The notes under the pieces were generated by a model that ran no database searches, was not told where the DNA came from, and saw nothing but the letters and a program-made list of their open reading frames with translations. 33,262 nt of DNA. It comes from Anabaena catenula FACHB-362. Lineage in GTDB: Bacteria > Cyanobacteriota > Cyanobacteriia > Cyanobacteriales > Nostocaceae. Of this stretch, positions 16,957 through 25,844 are shown one piece after another. The translations under genes and the position numbers were made by a program. The number at the start of each line of letters is the position of its first letter. Position 1 is the stretch's first letter. The stretch lies in assembly GCF_014698735.1 (NCBI RefSeq), contig NZ_JACJTQ010000054.1, forward strand, positions 1 through 33,262. Direction: 5' to 3'.

Positions 16957-17224
16957 GCAAACAGCATAACTTGAGATCACCGCACAAGCTGATTATATAA
17001 ATTATTTTTACTCCACAATCAACAATATAGACTCCGTAGTTAATTGCATCAAAAGATGCTAATAAATAAAATAATACGTAAGCAAAGAGACTTTTTTAGC
17101 TGATCTGGCTGAAAATCATCAAGGTAAACATCAGTGTGTATTTATTGGTAAGTACCGTTTCTTTGTGAAGTTGCGCTAAACTCTCTTACTTAATCTTTTC
17201 ATTAAGACCTAATAACCCTATGAG

Positions 17225-17262
17225 ATTTTAGATTTTGAATTATTCAACCCAAAATCTAAAAT
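17225..17262. repeat. 13-bp inverted repeat downstream of the aminopeptidase gene
   Basis: ATTTTAGATTTTG (17225-17237) and CAAAATCTAAAAT (17250-17262) are perfect arms around a 12-base loop, 20 bases beyond the aminopeptidase stop on the minus strand. There is no T-tract after it, so it is a weak terminator candidate or one of the TAAAATTTTG-type intergenic repeats also seen near 29640 and 32565. Confidence 0.5.
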
Positions 17263-17282
17263 TTGGTTACTTTTAATTAACG

Positions 17283-19859
17283 CTACTTTGATTTTGCTTC
17301 CAAAGTTTCCAAGCGGCTTTTTAGTTCCTGATTTTGTTGTTTGAGTTGGTTTAGTTCTTCACGCATTTGACGCAAGCTTTTTTCTGGGCCAATATTTTTT
17401 TGGACTTTGGTAACTTCCTCCTCAGCATAACGACGCACTCGTCCATCTGCTGTTTGATTGGCTAAAGATTGTAAAATACCCATCGCTTTCGGGGTTTCCA
17501 TTTGTCCCAATGCTGAAACTACTGCCATTTGGGTTAAAAAGAAAGTCTCTCTAGCTATTTCTGCTAATCGATCTAAAATCCGTTCTATATTAGTAGGAGT
17601 TTGACCAACAGAAATTTTGCCTAAATTGCGAATTGTTGTTAGACGTAACGGTTGGGAAATGCCGAGTTTAGTGTATTCAATCAGCAAATTCAAAGCAGCT
17701 TCGGAGGTTTTAAATTCTGCTAAACCAGCAATTGCACCACTGCGTACAACTTCATTCCAACCTGCTTTTTCTTCTAAAACAGTTTTCAGTAGCTTGATGA
17801 CTTTTTCTTCGTGGGGTTTATCTTCCAAATTAGCAGCCGCTATTGCCCCAATAGTCCGACAAGCAGCAGCTTCCACATAGTAACTGGCATCACCATCTTG
17901 AACAAAACCTTTAACAGCTTTATAACTTGTATGGGTTTTGATTTGAGATAGAGACTCTATCACAGCACGGCGGACATAAGGACTTGGATCTTGCAAACCA
18001 GAAACTAAACCATCAAAGGCTTGATCTAATTTAATTTCTGCTAATTGTTTAGCCACTTCTACCCGCACACCCCAAAACGGATCATTTTGTAAAGCTGCTG
18101 ATAGTGCTTTAGTAGCTTCTAATGCGCCTGTTTTAGCCAAAGCTGCGGCTGCATAGATGCGAGAAACAGGATTAGGATCAAATTGTAACTGTGCTTTTAG
18201 TTCCGGGACTGGATATTCTAAAGCTACAGTTTTCAGGTAATTATTGCCCACATCAAAGCTGATAAAATCTGGCTTTTCTGTTAATGGAAAATAGAAACTT
18301 TGTTCTCGTTCATTCACGCGCACGGTGAAAGTTTTAAGTGCTGATTCTGGCTGAGTATAACCAAAACCAATAGGAATTCGCAGATCAAACAAATTCTTAT
18401 TGTCATCACTTGCTTGGGTTTGAGTAACAGTCACCTTGGCTAAATTAGCATCACCATCCCAAGAGTAAGCAACTTTAAAATCGGGATGACCACCACGATA
18501 AACATACTGGTCAAAAAGGAAAGTGAGATTATGTCCAGTTGCTTTTTCAATTGACCTTAGTAAGTCTACTGTTTCTACAGTTTTGTGAGCATTATCTTGA
18601 ACAAATATTTTAATGGCTTGCCAAAATAATTCATCTCCCAATTCTGAGCGAATCATGTGATAAACACAAGATCCTTTTTCGTAAATGTGTCGATCATAAA
18701 GTTCAATTGCTTCTCGGTAAACATGAGTTACCATTGGCCGACGGTAGCGACTGCTATCTTCGCTTAAGTAACTACGTGCTTCTAATAAGCGATAATATGC
18801 TGCATCTTGCTCACCATATTCATGTTCTGTCCACATGACTTCAGAATAGGAAGCCATTCCTTCCTTAATCCAAGCATGAGACCAATGTTTAATTACTACT
18901 AAATCCCCAAACCATTGATGTGCTAGTTCATGGACAACTAAGCTTTCTGTGTTGCGGTTATCTAATACTGCACGTTCATCTAGTAAACATCGATCAGTTA
19001 ACAGGGTGGTTGAGGTGTTTTCCATCCCTCCAAAAATGAAGTCATCTACACAAACTTGGGCATATTTGGGGAAAGCATAGGAATAACCATACTTTTCGCT
19101 CAAAAATTCGATCATGCGGGGAGTTTTACCCATGCTACGTTTAGCATCTGCTTCCCGTTCTTTTTCGACATAGTAGGTAACAGGTTTACCTTTCCACTCA
19201 TCCCGAATTTCTGCAAAGTTACCTACTGCTAATGTCATTAAGTAAGTAGGATGAACTTGCTGCTGTGACCAATGGTAGATTTTGTCATCACCATCAACTG
19301 CTGTATCAATCAGTTCACCGTTGGAAATTGCAATGAGGTGTTTGGGGACACGGACACGAATTTCTGAAGTTGATAGCTGTCCTGGATAGTCAAAGCAGGG
19401 AAACCAATACCGAGAGTCTTCGTCTTCTCCCTGAGTCCAGACTTGGGTAGGCTTATGCGGGTAGTGTTTGTCTGGTTGAATAAAGTAAATCCCCCGTTGG
19501 GGTTTTTCTACTGAGTAAGCGATCGCAATTAATAATCTATTACCTATCTGAGTTGGTTGAGAAAGTTGAATAGAAAGCTTTTCTCCGTCATATTCAAACT
19601 TCTGTATTACTTCGTCTACCTGCACAGATTGGATATTCAGGTTTACAGCATCCAAGGTCAAACGCTCAATATTATTGCGGATTGGCAATAGACGAATGCT
19701 ACAATTACCGTAGTAACTTTGGTGCGGAATATCCAAATTTAGGTCTAGAAAAATATGCTCTACTTGTCCGGGTCTATCGGGGTTGTAGTGTGGTTTAGCC
19801 CCTGGTAACTCAAAAGATTTATGTCCGTTATTCTCGGTATCAAAATAAGACTGCAACAT
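17283..19859 (-). CDS. M1-family zinc metalloaminopeptidase with HEAT-like repeats and C-terminal coiled coil
   Basis: This enzyme removes N-terminal residues from peptides. Of 858 residues, the N-terminal beta domain (about 25-210) precedes the thermolysin-like catalytic domain with the exopeptidase motif GGMEN (277-281) and the zinc site HELAHQW (310-316). The third ligand, Glu333, comes 18 residues after His314, exactly as in M1 peptidases. Residues from about 560 to 825 form HEAT-like helical repeats (PYVRRAVIESLSQIK, GWNEVVRSGAIAGLAEF and others), as in M1 proteins of cyanobacteria. The last 30 residues (LRQMREELNQLKQQNQELKS) are a clear coiled coil, which may mediate oligomerisation. 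No signal peptide is seen, so it is likely cytoplasmic. The start is ATG 19859. Confidence 0.95.
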   Translation of the reverse strand: MLQSYFDTENNGHKSFELPGAKPHYNPDRPGQVEHIFLDLNLDIPHQSYYGNCSIRLLPIRNNIERLTLDAVNLNIQSVQVDEVIQKFEYDGEKLSIQLSQPTQIGNRLLIAIAYSVEKPQRGIYFIQPDKHYPHKPTQVWTQGEDEDSRYWFPCFDYPGQLSTSEIRVRVPKHLIAISNGELIDTAVDGDDKIYHWSQQQVHPTYLMTLAVGNFAEIRDEWKGKPVTYYVEKEREADAKRSMGKTPRMIEFLSEKYGYSYAFPKYAQVCVDDFIFGGMENTSTTLLTDRCLLDERAVLDNRNTESLVVHELAHQWFGDLVVIKHWSHAWIKEGMASYSEVMWTEHEYGEQDAAYYRLLEARSYLSEDSSRYRRPMVTHVYREAIELYDRHIYEKGSCVYHMIRSELGDELFWQAIKIFVQDNAHKTVETVDLLRSIEKATGHNLTFLFDQYVYRGGHPDFKVAYSWDGDANLAKVTVTQTQASDDNKNLFDLRIPIGFGYTQPESALKTFTVRVNEREQSFYFPLTEKPDFISFDVGNNYLKTVALEYPVPELKAQLQFDPNPVSRIYAAAALAKTGALEATKALSAALQNDPFWGVRVEVAKQLAEIKLDQAFDGLVSGLQDPSPYVRRAVIESLSQIKTHTSYKAVKGFVQDGDASYYVEAAACRTIGAIAAANLEDKPHEEKVIKLLKTVLEEKAGWNEVVRSGAIAGLAEFKTSEAALNLLIEYTKLGISQPLRLTTIRNLGKISVGQTPTNIERILDRLAEIARETFFLTQMAVVSALGQMETPKAMGILQSLANQTADGRVRRYAEEEVTKVQKNIGPEKSLRQMREELNQLKQQNQELKSRLETLEAKSK

Positions 19860-20135
19860 TGATTATTACTGACCTTGTAATCCTGAAACTTTCATACAAA
19901 TAGCGATTGCACGCGCATATCCCCAATCAACATGATTATTTGATCAGGATTTTTCTTTGGGATGGGATGATTTGAATCAATCTTCTCATTTTGCTCCCAA
20001 GTCTCTATCTCTTGATGTCATCTGATATTTTTCAGTTTTACATCATCGAAGAGTCTCTTATACCACACCGTCATCTATTTTCATTGAGTACAAATACTAT
20101 TATTCCTCTAGCGTAGATTAACTTGTGGCTGAGAG

Positions 20136-20179
20136 TCTGACTATTTTTTTGAGATCATCTGACTATTTTTTTGAGATCA
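20136..20179. repeat. Perfect tandem duplication of 22 bases
   Basis: Two adjacent exact copies at 20136-20157 and 20158-20179; each starts TCTGACTA, has a T7 run and ends GAGATCA. Confidence 0.85.
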
Positions 20180-20240
20180 ACTAAAATACCATTTGCGGAT
20201 TCACTCCTCACTCTAGTGAAGTCTTTTTTAGAGTCACTAC

Positions 20241-20269
20241 AAATTAGTATTGTGTAGAAATACTAATTT
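20241..20269. repeat. 10-bp inverted repeat upstream of the DUF3352 gene
   Basis: AAATTAGTAT (20241-20250) and ATACTAATTT (20260-20269) are perfect arms around a 9-base loop, about 110 bases before the start codon. It is compatible with an operator or a transcript hairpin. Confidence 0.55.
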
Positions 20270-20379
20270 TATCAGTAAATACCCGCTAAATTAGTGGAAA
20301 TTAGTGATAAAAATCCAAAAATCCGACGATTACTGTTGTAAATACCTGATCATAATTTGATCAAAAGAGGATAATAACA

Positions 20380-22050
20380 ATGCCTGAAAGTAAATCAAAA
20401 TTTTTAGTTCCTGCTATTGGTACTGCTATAGTCGTGGTAGGTGGTCTAGCTGCCTATATGTATTTAAAAGCTCCCTCTGGAGATAGCTCCAGTCCTTTGG
20501 GCAGCGCTAAAGTCGTACCATCCAATGCCTTAATGGCAACTTATATCAATACTGACACACAATCTTGGCAGAAGTTACAGCAGTTTGGCACTCCACAAGC
20601 GCAACAGCTATTGGCAAAAAGTCTAGGAGATATCAATAAACAACTACTCAATAATAGTAACATTTCTTACGAAACAGACATACAACCTTGGATAGGTGGT
20701 GTGATGATTGCTGTCTTACCACCTGGTCCCCCTACACCTAGTCAATCAAATCCACCTCTCCAACCACCGCAGGAGCCAAGTTTACTGTTGGTAGTAGGGA
20801 TAAAGGACAAACTCAACGCTTTAAATTTTGCTAACAAGTTGAAGGGGCAGAAAGACCTTCAAGTTCAGGAATCAGACTACAAAGGTGAAAAAATTATTGC
20901 CACTCAAAACAAGGGTAAATCGACATATACGGTGGTTTTGAATAATAGCCATATACTCTTAGCACCAGAAAGACAAGCAGTGGAAAAAGCTATTGACACC
21001 TATAAAGGTGAAGCTTCTTTTGCCAGTAAAGAAGGTGTAAGCAGCATTTTGGACAAAGGTGTAGATGTTAAAAACAGCCTTGCTCAGATTTATCTGCCTG
21101 ATTACGCTAATACAATACAGCAATTAACAGTATTAAATCCCCAGGCTAGGGCATTACCTCCACAAACTTTAATGCAACTCAAGCAAGTAAAATCTGTAGT
21201 AGCAGGTATTGGTGTTGATGATGGGGGACTGCGGTTAAAAACAGTAGTAAATTTAGATCCACAACTGAACAAATTTCAGTATCAAACCACTCCTGCTCAG
21301 ATAGTTGGACAATTTCCTAGTGATACCTTTGCTTTAGTCAGTGGACAGAATATTAATCGTAGTTGGCAAACCTTTTTAGAACAGTCAAAAGATTATCCTG
21401 AATTGAAGCAAGGAGTTGAACAAGCTCGCGGACAGCTGAAGCAATTTGCCAATATTGATTTAGATAAAGATATTTTTAGTTGGATGAACGGAGAATTTGC
21501 CTTGGGTGCTGTGAAATCTAGTCAAGGTTGGTTAGCAAATGTTGGTTTTGGAGGGGCTTTTGTATTTGATACAAGCGATCGCAAAACAGCAGAAGCAACT
21601 TTCACCAAACTAGATGATTTAGCCAAAAAGCAATCCCTCAACGTTGCCCAAAAAAGCATAGGTGGTAAAAATATCACCGAGTGGCAAATACCCCAACAAG
21701 GCGCTTTAGTGGCACATGGGTGGCTAGATCAAGACACCGTATTTTTCGCTATTGGTGGTCCAGTTGGTGAAGCAATAGCAGATAAAAAAGGTCAAGCCCT
21801 TGATAATAGCGATACATTTAAAACCGTAACTGGTTCTTTACAGAAACCCAACGGTGGCTATTTCTATCTAGATATGGACAGCACCACTACCTTAATCACT
21901 CGTATTGCCACACAAGGTCAACCCCTTCCCCCGGAAGCTACTGCTATCTTATCTTCCATTCGTGGTCTTGGTGTGACTGTGAATAGCCCCGATAAATCAA
22001 CCAGTCAAATGGAGATGTTGTTGTCTCTCAAGCGCAGTAACTCCAACTAA
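20380..22050 (+). CDS. DUF3352 family protein, membrane-anchored
   Basis: The 556-residue protein starts at ATG 20380 after AAAGAGG. Residues 7-29 (FLVPAIGTAIVVVGGLAAYM within it) form one membrane helix or uncleaved signal; the rest is predicted to lie outside the cytoplasm. The body matches the cyanobacterial DUF3352 pattern: an opening VVPSNALMATYINTDTQSWQ, a Pro-rich loop at about 112-128, QIYLPDYANTIQQL, PSDTFALVSGQNINRSWQTF, and a long beta-rich C-terminal half with repeated GGAFVFDT/KLDDLAKK-like units. No catalytic motif is visible and the molecular role is unknown. It converges with mscL; the two stop codons overlap. Confidence 0.85.
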   Translation: MPESKSKFLVPAIGTAIVVVGGLAAYMYLKAPSGDSSSPLGSAKVVPSNALMATYINTDTQSWQKLQQFGTPQAQQLLAKSLGDINKQLLNNSNISYETDIQPWIGGVMIAVLPPGPPTPSQSNPPLQPPQEPSLLLVVGIKDKLNALNFANKLKGQKDLQVQESDYKGEKIIATQNKGKSTYTVVLNNSHILLAPERQAVEKAIDTYKGEASFASKEGVSSILDKGVDVKNSLAQIYLPDYANTIQQLTVLNPQARALPPQTLMQLKQVKSVVAGIGVDDGGLRLKTVVNLDPQLNKFQYQTTPAQIVGQFPSDTFALVSGQNINRSWQTFLEQSKDYPELKQGVEQARGQLKQFANIDLDKDIFSWMNGEFALGAVKSSQGWLANVGFGGAFVFDTSDRKTAEATFTKLDDLAKKQSLNVAQKSIGGKNITEWQIPQQGALVAHGWLDQDTVFFAIGGPVGEAIADKKGQALDNSDTFKTVTGSLQKPNGGYFYLDMDSTTTLITRIATQGQPLPPEATAILSSIRGLGVTVNSPDKSTSQMEMLLSLKRSNSN

Positions 22051-22478
22051 AGTTGAGGATTTCGAGTTGCTAAAGTCTGCGTCAGATGGTTTAGTGCCTC
22101 AGTCAGTCTTTCTTGCGCTGCAACATTAGGATCTGGTGGTGGAGCTTGGGTAGCAATCTGTTCTTGCCTTTTGAATTTTTGTAATGCTTGAATAGTCACA
22201 AATAAGACAAAAGCAATAATGAGAAAGTCAACTATGGAGCCGAAAAACCTACCGAGGGCAATTCCTGGCCCAATGCTAATTGTTCTCCAGTCTTGACCAG
22301 GTAAAGCCACCAGAGGGTTAATCAATGGCATGATCACATCCTCCACAAAAGAGGTGACAATTTTGCCAAAAGCTCCACCAATAATAAATGCGATCGCTAA
22401 ATCAACGACATTGCCTTTCAGGGCAAATTCTCGAAAATCGTTGATCAAGCTTCTAGCTCTGCGATTTATTTTTGCCAT
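22047..22478 (-). CDS. mscL: Large-conductance mechanosensitive channel MscL
   Basis: This is a pentameric inner-membrane channel that opens under membrane tension to release solutes after hypo-osmotic shock. About 143 residues from ATG 22478 (MAKINRRARSLINDFREF); in-frame starts at 22496 (ATG) and 22517 (TTG) add residues not usual in the family. The first helix contains the hallmark GNVVDLAIAFIIGGAFGKIV, followed by TSFVEDVIMPLI, a periplasmic loop and the second helix FLIIAFVLFVTIQAL. The C-terminal tail carries Pro-rich PPPDPNVAAQERLTEAL. No clear ribosome binding site settles the start. Its stop overlaps the stop of the DUF3352 gene. Confidence 0.93.
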   Translation of the reverse strand: MAKINRRARSLINDFREFALKGNVVDLAIAFIIGGAFGKIVTSFVEDVIMPLINPLVALPGQDWRTISIGPGIALGRFFGSIVDFLIIAFVLFVTIQALQKFKRQEQIATQAPPPDPNVAAQERLTEALNHLTQTLATRNPQL

Positions 22479-22659
22479 AAAGGCTTTAGGTAGCATCAGA
22501 AAAGGGGTAGAATCCAATTCTATAAATCATTGAAACTGGTTTTCCTATGCCAGTCAGATGAGAAAGACTCTGACTGTAGAAGTAAATCTTCTTCTAGACT
22601 CACGTCCAAAAAATATGTCATAAGTTAAAAAGACCCGTCTATTAAATAGAAATTGATTT

Positions 22660-23580
22660 ATGACTGCTACTGTCACAACCACTCCTGACTTAGCTTCCCG
22701 CTTGGTGAATGGCATTCTCTCAATTAAGCCTTTAGCTAATCTTGCCAAACACCAAGCCCGACAAATGATGATTAAACGCGCTGAAAAAATTGGCGTGTTT
22801 TGGACAAAAGAGGTAGAGAAACTGCAAGCACGTGATTGGGCAACTGATTTAGCTCAAGTCCAAAATTCTCAGCTAACCTACCCAGACTATTACGTCACCT
22901 CATTCCACGCTTACGAAAAGGGAAATCTCAGTTGGCAAGCTGCATTTGAAGTAGAATCTGCTGCTCATGCTGTCCACGCTAAGATTTGGCAAGATACCGA
23001 AGCCCAAGGTGATGAGAAACTACGCCAAAGTTACCATAACATCGTCGCTAGTTCCATTTCCCAACCACCAAAAGACATTTTAGATTTGGGTTGTAGTGTG
23101 GGCATGAGTACTTTTGCTTTACAGGCAGTTTATCCCCAAGCCAAAATTACCGGTTTAGACTTATCTCCTTATTTTTTAGCAGTTGCTAACTATCGCGCCG
23201 AACAACGTCAAGCTAAAATTAACTGGGTTCATGGTGCTGCCGAATCTACAGGATTACCAGATCAATCATTTGATTTAGTTTCCATTTTTCTCATGTGTCA
23301 TGAATTACCGCAGTCAGCAACTCATAATATTTTTGCAGAAGCAAAGCGTGTTTTGCGTCCAGGTGGGCATTTGGCAATTATGGACATGAACCCCAAATCG
23401 GAAATTTACAAGAAAATGCCAACATATATTCTAACTCTGCTCAAAAGTACCGAACCTTATTTAGATGAATATTTCAGCTTAGATATTGAAAAAGCTTTAG
23501 TAGAGGCAGGTTTCCAAACTCCAAATATTACTAGCAACAGTCCCCGTCACCGGACTGTAATTGCTCAGGTGAGTGGCTAA
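22660..23580 (+). CDS. Class I SAM-dependent methyltransferase
   Basis: Residues 139-150 (DILDLGCSVGMS) form motif I for S-adenosylmethionine binding. ITGLDLSPYFLAVA gives the acidic motif II, and FDLVSIFLMCHELP with AKRVLRPGGHLAIMDMNP are the post-motifs of the UbiE/methyltransf_11 type. The 306-residue protein has an N-terminal helical extension of about 130 residues, containing YYVTSFHAYEKGNLSWQAAF and a segment rich in Ala/His, as seen in cyanobacterial methyltransferases of unknown substrate. The start is ATG 22660. The next gene begins eight bases before its stop, so the two are translationally coupled. Confidence 0.88.
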   Translation: MTATVTTTPDLASRLVNGILSIKPLANLAKHQARQMMIKRAEKIGVFWTKEVEKLQARDWATDLAQVQNSQLTYPDYYVTSFHAYEKGNLSWQAAFEVESAAHAVHAKIWQDTEAQGDEKLRQSYHNIVASSISQPPKDILDLGCSVGMSTFALQAVYPQAKITGLDLSPYFLAVANYRAEQRQAKINWVHGAAESTGLPDQSFDLVSIFLMCHELPQSATHNIFAEAKRVLRPGGHLAIMDMNPKSEIYKKMPTYILTLLKSTEPYLDEYFSLDIEKALVEAGFQTPNITSNSPRHRTVIAQVSG

Positions 23581-24550
23581 TTTCTCTCTACTACTATGGG
23601 CAGTCATTCCACCGCTGCTGTTTTTGTGGTTTTACTACCGCAGAACTCATGCTGCCCCACCTCCCTTAAATTTGCTAATTTTGTTTATTATTGGCGCTAT
23701 ATCTGGTTTTGCTGCTCTCGGCTTAGAATGGGCTGTAGAAAATGGGCTGAACTCAGTTGTAGACTGGCAACAGATACAGCGTTCCATATTGGGTGTTGCT
23801 TTGCGGCAGATATTGGAAATAGCACCCATTGAAGAAGGCTGTAAGTTAGCAGCAGTTGTTTTAGCCATCTGCTATCTGCAACGCAGGTATCACTTGCGAG
23901 CTAAGACTGTTTTTATATTTACCATAGCGGTAGCTCTGGGATTCACGGCTGAAGAAAATTGGATTTATTTATCTCACGGTACATCATCAATTTTAGAACG
24001 TAGTATTGGTACGCCAGTTCATGCTATGTTCTCCGCTCCTTGGGGGTATGCCTTGGGAATATATATTTCCTCCACAAGACGGTTAAATCGAGATAGTCAA
24101 TTAATTGGTAAAGCTTGGCTAAATTCCGTATTGTTTCATGCTTTAGTCAATGTTTTATCCCGCGTTTGGGGGTTTCCACAGCCAATCAACTTCCTGGGCT
24201 ATGGTTTATTTCCCTTACTGTTGTGGATGTTTTGGCGATTAGAACAACTATGGCGAAAAGTACAGGGGAGACGTGCTATTACTTTAATTTCTGGTTACAC
24301 ACCCTTAGCTCGTTATTGGCAAAGAACTTTGATATTGTTTATTCTGTTATTAGGTGGAAATGCTATTTTTGGTTTGTTTATTTTAGCCAGAAAACTTAGT
24401 CCTTTAAGGTTAGAGCTTTTATTTCAGGCTGATATTTTATCGTGGATACTTAAACAAACATTGCTCAATGTTTTGTTAGGACTTTTGTCTTGGTTAATTT
24501 ATCGCTATTTACGATATTTAGCCCGTCGTCGATTTTTTATAAAATTATAA
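23573..24550 (+). CDS. PrsW-family glutamic-type intramembrane protease
   Basis: PrsW proteins are multi-pass proteases that cut membrane proteins such as anti-sigma factors. The GTG start at 23573 overlaps the preceding stop by eight bases. The 325-residue protein has about eight hydrophobic segments. Motifs of the family are in order: APIEEGCKL (84-92, Glu87-Glu88), GFTAEENW (123-130, Glu127-Glu128), HAMFSAPWGYALG (150-162) and LFHALVN (187-193). The paired glutamates and two histidines are the proposed catalytic set, all retained. A C-terminal extension (about 225-325) with two more membrane helices is not part of the core. The target is unknown. Confidence 0.85.
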   Translation: MANFSLLLWAVIPPLLFLWFYYRRTHAAPPPLNLLILFIIGAISGFAALGLEWAVENGLNSVVDWQQIQRSILGVALRQILEIAPIEEGCKLAAVVLAICYLQRRYHLRAKTVFIFTIAVALGFTAEENWIYLSHGTSSILERSIGTPVHAMFSAPWGYALGIYISSTRRLNRDSQLIGKAWLNSVLFHALVNVLSRVWGFPQPINFLGYGLFPLLLWMFWRLEQLWRKVQGRRAITLISGYTPLARYWQRTLILFILLLGGNAIFGLFILARKLSPLRLELLFQADILSWILKQTLLNVLLGLLSWLIYRYLRYLARRRFFIKL

Positions 24551-24739
24551 CCGCAGATACAAATAAATACAGACAAAACTTATATGGCGTTGCTGAATTG
24601 AAGTATGAAATTGAAAAATCAAAGATTTCAAACTCTTACTCTCTGTGACTCTGCGCCTCTGCGTGAAACAAAATCATACTCTTAATCAGCAACGCCACTT
24701 ATATCTGTTTTTATCTGCGTTCATCTGCGGTTAAAAATC
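24551..24739. repeat. Degenerate CCGCAGAT-type hairpin repeat that hosts a MITE
   Basis: Outside the element at 24586-24696, the flanks AACCGCAGATACAAATAAAT and TATCTGCGTTCATCTGCGGT are inverted relative to each other, forming one larger imperfect hairpin split by the inserted element. This CGCAGAT family is a common intergenic repeat type in Nostocales, as recalled. Confidence 0.6.
24586..24696. mobile_element. 111-bp MITE-like element with 8-bp target duplication
   Basis: The left end GGCGTTGCTGA and the right end TCAGCAACGCC are inverted repeats that continue imperfectly to 23 bases (both reach TATGA/TCATA). The element is flanked on both sides by ACTTATAT (24578-24585 and 24697-24704), an exact 8-bp duplication. 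It has no ORF, so it would move with a transposase supplied elsewhere. Confidence 0.8.
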
Positions 24740-25612
24740 CTAAACTCTCGCCAATACTGGTTGACTTATTGCTGCACTAACAGATGTTGATTCTGTATCA
24801 GCAGCGTAAATTTCGCAGGAATTATTGGGGCTTTCGATGAGTTTAACCTTGTAAAGCTTGGCTCCTAGCTCTTGAATAGGCGATCGCAATACGTTACTAA
24901 TATATAATGCGATATTCTCAGCAGTAGGCACAACTTTGGCAAAGAAAGCAATATCTTTGTTTAAGAAAGTGTGATCAAATGGTTGTAGTACATAATCTTC
25001 AATCACTTGATTTAACGCACCTAAATCTACAGTCATACCCGTGCGAGGATCAATTTCTCCTTTCACAGTGACTTCTAAATGGTAGTTATGTCCATGTCCA
25101 TTCACACGAGCGCATTTACCATAAATCTCTGTATTCTCTTCTAAACTCAAGTCAGGATGAGCGAGTCTGTGCGCCGCGCTAAAGTGAGTGCTAATACTTA
25201 AGTATGCTTCCATGCCATTGCCCATATAATCTGCCCAAAGTTCAGGATGTTCAAATAACTGCACGCGGACTAAAGGTAAGTGGGGTGCGAGACGTTCCCA
25301 AATCACCCGCGCAATATTTTCTGTGGTGGGGAGAGTTTGTTGAAATTCTGTCCACACATCATTGAGATAAGAAAAATCTAGTTGACTAGTAACTTCCCGC
25401 TTAATTACTTGTTTTACATCAGACAAGTTCAGCACCATACCATACTCATCTAATTCCCCAGCGAGGGAAATAAATAAAACATAGTTATGTCCGTGACCGG
25501 GAAATTTCGAGCAAAGACCAAATTTTTCAACATTTTCGTTTTCACTCAGTTCTGGCAACCAATACCGATGACTTGCCGAAAACTGAGCGCGGCGATTTAC
25601 AATACATTGCAT
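24740..25612 (-). CDS. Tandem-domain 6-carboxytetrahydropterin synthase / PTPS-like protein
   Basis: QueD converts dihydroneopterin triphosphate to 6-carboxytetrahydropterin in queuosine synthesis; related enzymes make 6-pyruvoyl-tetrahydropterin. The 290 residues hold two PTPS domains, about 1-130 and 135-275. Each has three zinc-binding histidines (H15, H40, H42; H148, H173, H175), a catalytic Cys (C34 in FGLCSKFPGHGHNY; C167 in YGKCARVNGHGHNY) and a substrate-binding Glu (E121; E260). The catalytic Asp-His pair is intact in domain 2 (FDHTFLN, D213-H214). In domain 1 it reads LDFSYLND, with Phe80 instead of His. Domain 1 therefore may only bind substrate. The usual single-domain length is about 120-150. 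The start is ATG 25612. Confidence 0.88.
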   Translation of the reverse strand: MQCIVNRRAQFSASHRYWLPELSENENVEKFGLCSKFPGHGHNYVLFISLAGELDEYGMVLNLSDVKQVIKREVTSQLDFSYLNDVWTEFQQTLPTTENIARVIWERLAPHLPLVRVQLFEHPELWADYMGNGMEAYLSISTHFSAAHRLAHPDLSLEENTEIYGKCARVNGHGHNYHLEVTVKGEIDPRTGMTVDLGALNQVIEDYVLQPFDHTFLNKDIAFFAKVVPTAENIALYISNVLRSPIQELGAKLYKVKLIESPNNSCEIYAADTESTSVSAAISQPVLARV

Positions 25613-25844
25613 GATTACACTGGGAACAGAGCTTAAAATTTCTTAATCTTTCACTGTTATCAGTGTAAACCAATTTGGTTATCAGTGGTCGGTAAAATGG
25701 GGTATATTCATAGGATTTCCGTATAATAATCATCTAAGTAGATAGCTTAACCTTGTATGTAACAATACATTAAGGATATCTGTTAGAGTTAAAACAACCG
25801 TAAAATTATTTATTGACTTTGTAAATAAGAGTGAGGAGCAATAC

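Larger units (their letters stand above)
16580..17282. other. 703-base AT-rich intergenic region with palindromes
   Basis: No credible gene is present. The region contains three AT-rich palindromes at 16836-16956 and a long inverted repeat at 17225-17262. It should also hold the promoter of the ABC1-kinase gene (minus strand, below about 16700), but no box pair is convincing. Confidence 0.6.
19860..20379. other. Divergent intergenic region with tandem repeat and palindromes
   Basis: No gene is visible in the 520 bases between the aminopeptidase (minus) and the DUF3352 gene (plus). It must hold both promoters. Notable elements are a tandem 22-base duplication (20136-20179), a 10-bp inverted repeat (20241-20269), two further AAATTAGTG motifs near 20288-20305, and two TGATCA palindromes (20347-20352, 20358-20363) immediately before the DUF3352 ribosome binding site. 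Confidence 0.6.

Noticed and set aside
20136-20179. Start of a CRISPR array
   Set aside because: Only two copies, directly adjacent without spacers; no cas genes anywhere in the window.
22554-22748. 64-codon minus-strand frame near the methyltransferase start
   Set aside because: Mostly antisense of the methyltransferase start and short upstream sequence; no support.
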